Source: an uncultured Clostridia bacterium (GTDB taxonomy: Bacteria; Bacillota; Clostridia; Christensenellales; Aristaeellaceae). From it: a stretch of 6,773 nt of DNA. The stretch lies in contig CAKTYE010000100.1 in NCBI GenBank assembly GCA_934631985.1, positions 1 to 6,773 of the forward strand, read 5' to 3'. The notes beneath the pieces were generated by a model, which had not been told where the DNA came from, ran no database searches, and saw only the letters and a list, made by a program, of their open reading frames with translations. A program made the position numbers and the translations under genes. This document shows positions 6,381 to 6,773 of the stretch, in pieces. Positions within the stretch are counted from its first letter, which is position 1. Each line of letters begins with the position of its first letter.

Positions 6381-6409
6381 ATTATAATTCGGTATGTTCC
6401 AAATGTCAA
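6381..6409 (-). promoter_or_regulatory. Exact consensus sigma-A promoter for the surface-protein gene
   Basis: On the complement TTGACA (6404-6409) and TATAAT (6381-6386) both match the consensus at every base and are separated by the optimal 17 bases. Transcription should start near 6374, giving a leader of about 40 bases before ATG 6333. No operator-like dyad overlaps it, which suggests strong constitutive expression unless a repressor site has been missed. Confidence 0.92.
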
Positions 6410-6668
6410 TCATTGAAATGTGCATTCAATGTACTTTTTGTATGAAAAAAATGACTGATGTTTTTCGGCATTGGGCAGATGCATAGCTGTATCGAAGGCG
6501 TCAGCAACTACAAGGTCGGGCTTTCCGTAAAAGCAGGACAAGATTATGGACTCATTGCAAAGGAAAAACCTCACTATGACAAGCGCAGTTCTTGCCATCG
6601 ATCTATAAGCTGTACGATGGAACAACCCTTGCAGCCTTTAAGCGCATTCTTCTTCCCTACATAAAAAC
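6410..6668. other. Intergenic region without a convincing gene
   Basis: This stretch is more AT-rich than the operon genes. Two overlapping frames are open: a 68-codon frame on the plus strand (6458-6664) and a 71-codon frame on the minus strand (6410-6625, beginning at TTG). Neither has a Shine-Dalgarno-like site, a recognisable domain or convincing composition. A decayed gene is possible but cannot be shown from the sequence alone. Confidence 0.5.
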
Positions 6669-6702
6669 GGCGAGGCCCTTTTTCAGGCGCCTCGTCATTT
6701 TT
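6669..6702. terminator. Bidirectional intrinsic terminator
   Basis: GGCGAGGC (6669-6676) pairs with GCCTCGTC (6689-6696) over eight positions with one G-T wobble, around a 12-base loop. It is followed on the plus strand by ATTTTT (6697-6702) and preceded by AAAAA (6663-6667), which reads as five Ts on the minus strand. It lies about 40 bases beyond the stop of the leftward frame ending at 6735 and is most simply the terminator of that gene. Confidence 0.78.
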
Positions 6703-6734
6703 CCATATAGCATCTATATTTATTTTCTGCTCGG

Positions 6735-6773
6735 TCAGGCTAGTTCCCGCGTCAGCTCATACATCATGATGCC
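6735..6773 (-). CDS. Probable 3' end of a leftward gene (last 12 codons)
   Basis: The only minus-strand frame open to the right edge encodes GIMMYELTRELA and stops with TGA at 6735-6737. The other two minus frames hit stops within a few codons. A good leftward terminator lies just downstream (6669-6702), as expected at the end of a transcription unit. Twelve residues are too few to recognise a family. Confidence 0.45.
   Translation of the reverse strand, partial: GIMMYELTRELA

Noticed and set aside
1..6773. CRISPR arrays, tRNA or rRNA genes, insertion sequences
   Set aside because: No regularly spaced direct repeats, cloverleaf, rRNA-like stretch or transposase was seen on either strand.

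Overview
The window looks like chromosomal DNA from a moderately GC-rich member of the Clostridia (Bacillota), probably gut-associated. The evidence is strong AGGAGG-type ribosome binding sites, sigma-A-type promoters, an MsmX/UgpC-like sugar ABC ATPase, an mrfAB (yprAB) operon, and a surface protein ending in a PKTGD-type sortase signal. The assignment rests on gene families and signals only; no database was searched.

Layout: (1) 1-161, minus strand: the first 53 codons of an ABC-transporter ATPase of the UgpC/MsmX/MsmK type, cut by the window edge. (2) 162-462: a divergent intergenic region with a clear promoter for the rightward operon and a weaker candidate for the leftward gene. (3) 463-4656, plus strand: a tight three-gene operon. 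It encodes an MrfA-type DEAD/DEAH helicase with a C-terminal four-cysteine zinc site, an MrfB-type DEDDh exonuclease with a TPR-like tail (10-base overlap with the helicase), and a 245-residue TPR protein (1-base gap). A perfect 19-bp hairpin terminator closes the operon. (4) 4657-5037: no convincing gene, but several inverted repeats and the terminator of the next, convergent gene. (5) 5038-6333, minus strand: a secreted, wall-anchored surface protein with a beta-helix-like body and His/Cys-rich modules, driven by an exact consensus promoter (TTGACA, 17 bases, TATAAT). (6) 6410-6734: no convincing gene, with a bidirectional terminator at 6669-6702. (7) 6735-6773, minus strand: probably the last 12 codons of another gene.

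How the genes work together: MrfA and MrfB act in B. subtilis in a UvrABC-independent route for repair of mitomycin C adducts and crosslinks, with MrfA as translocase/helicase and MrfB as nuclease. The tight coupling here is consistent with the same pathway. The TPR protein is so closely linked that it is a reasonable candidate partner, but nothing in its sequence proves this. The ABC ATPase (sugar uptake) and the surface protein are separate transcription units. The best leads are the TPR protein and the structured intergenic segment at 4784-4932.
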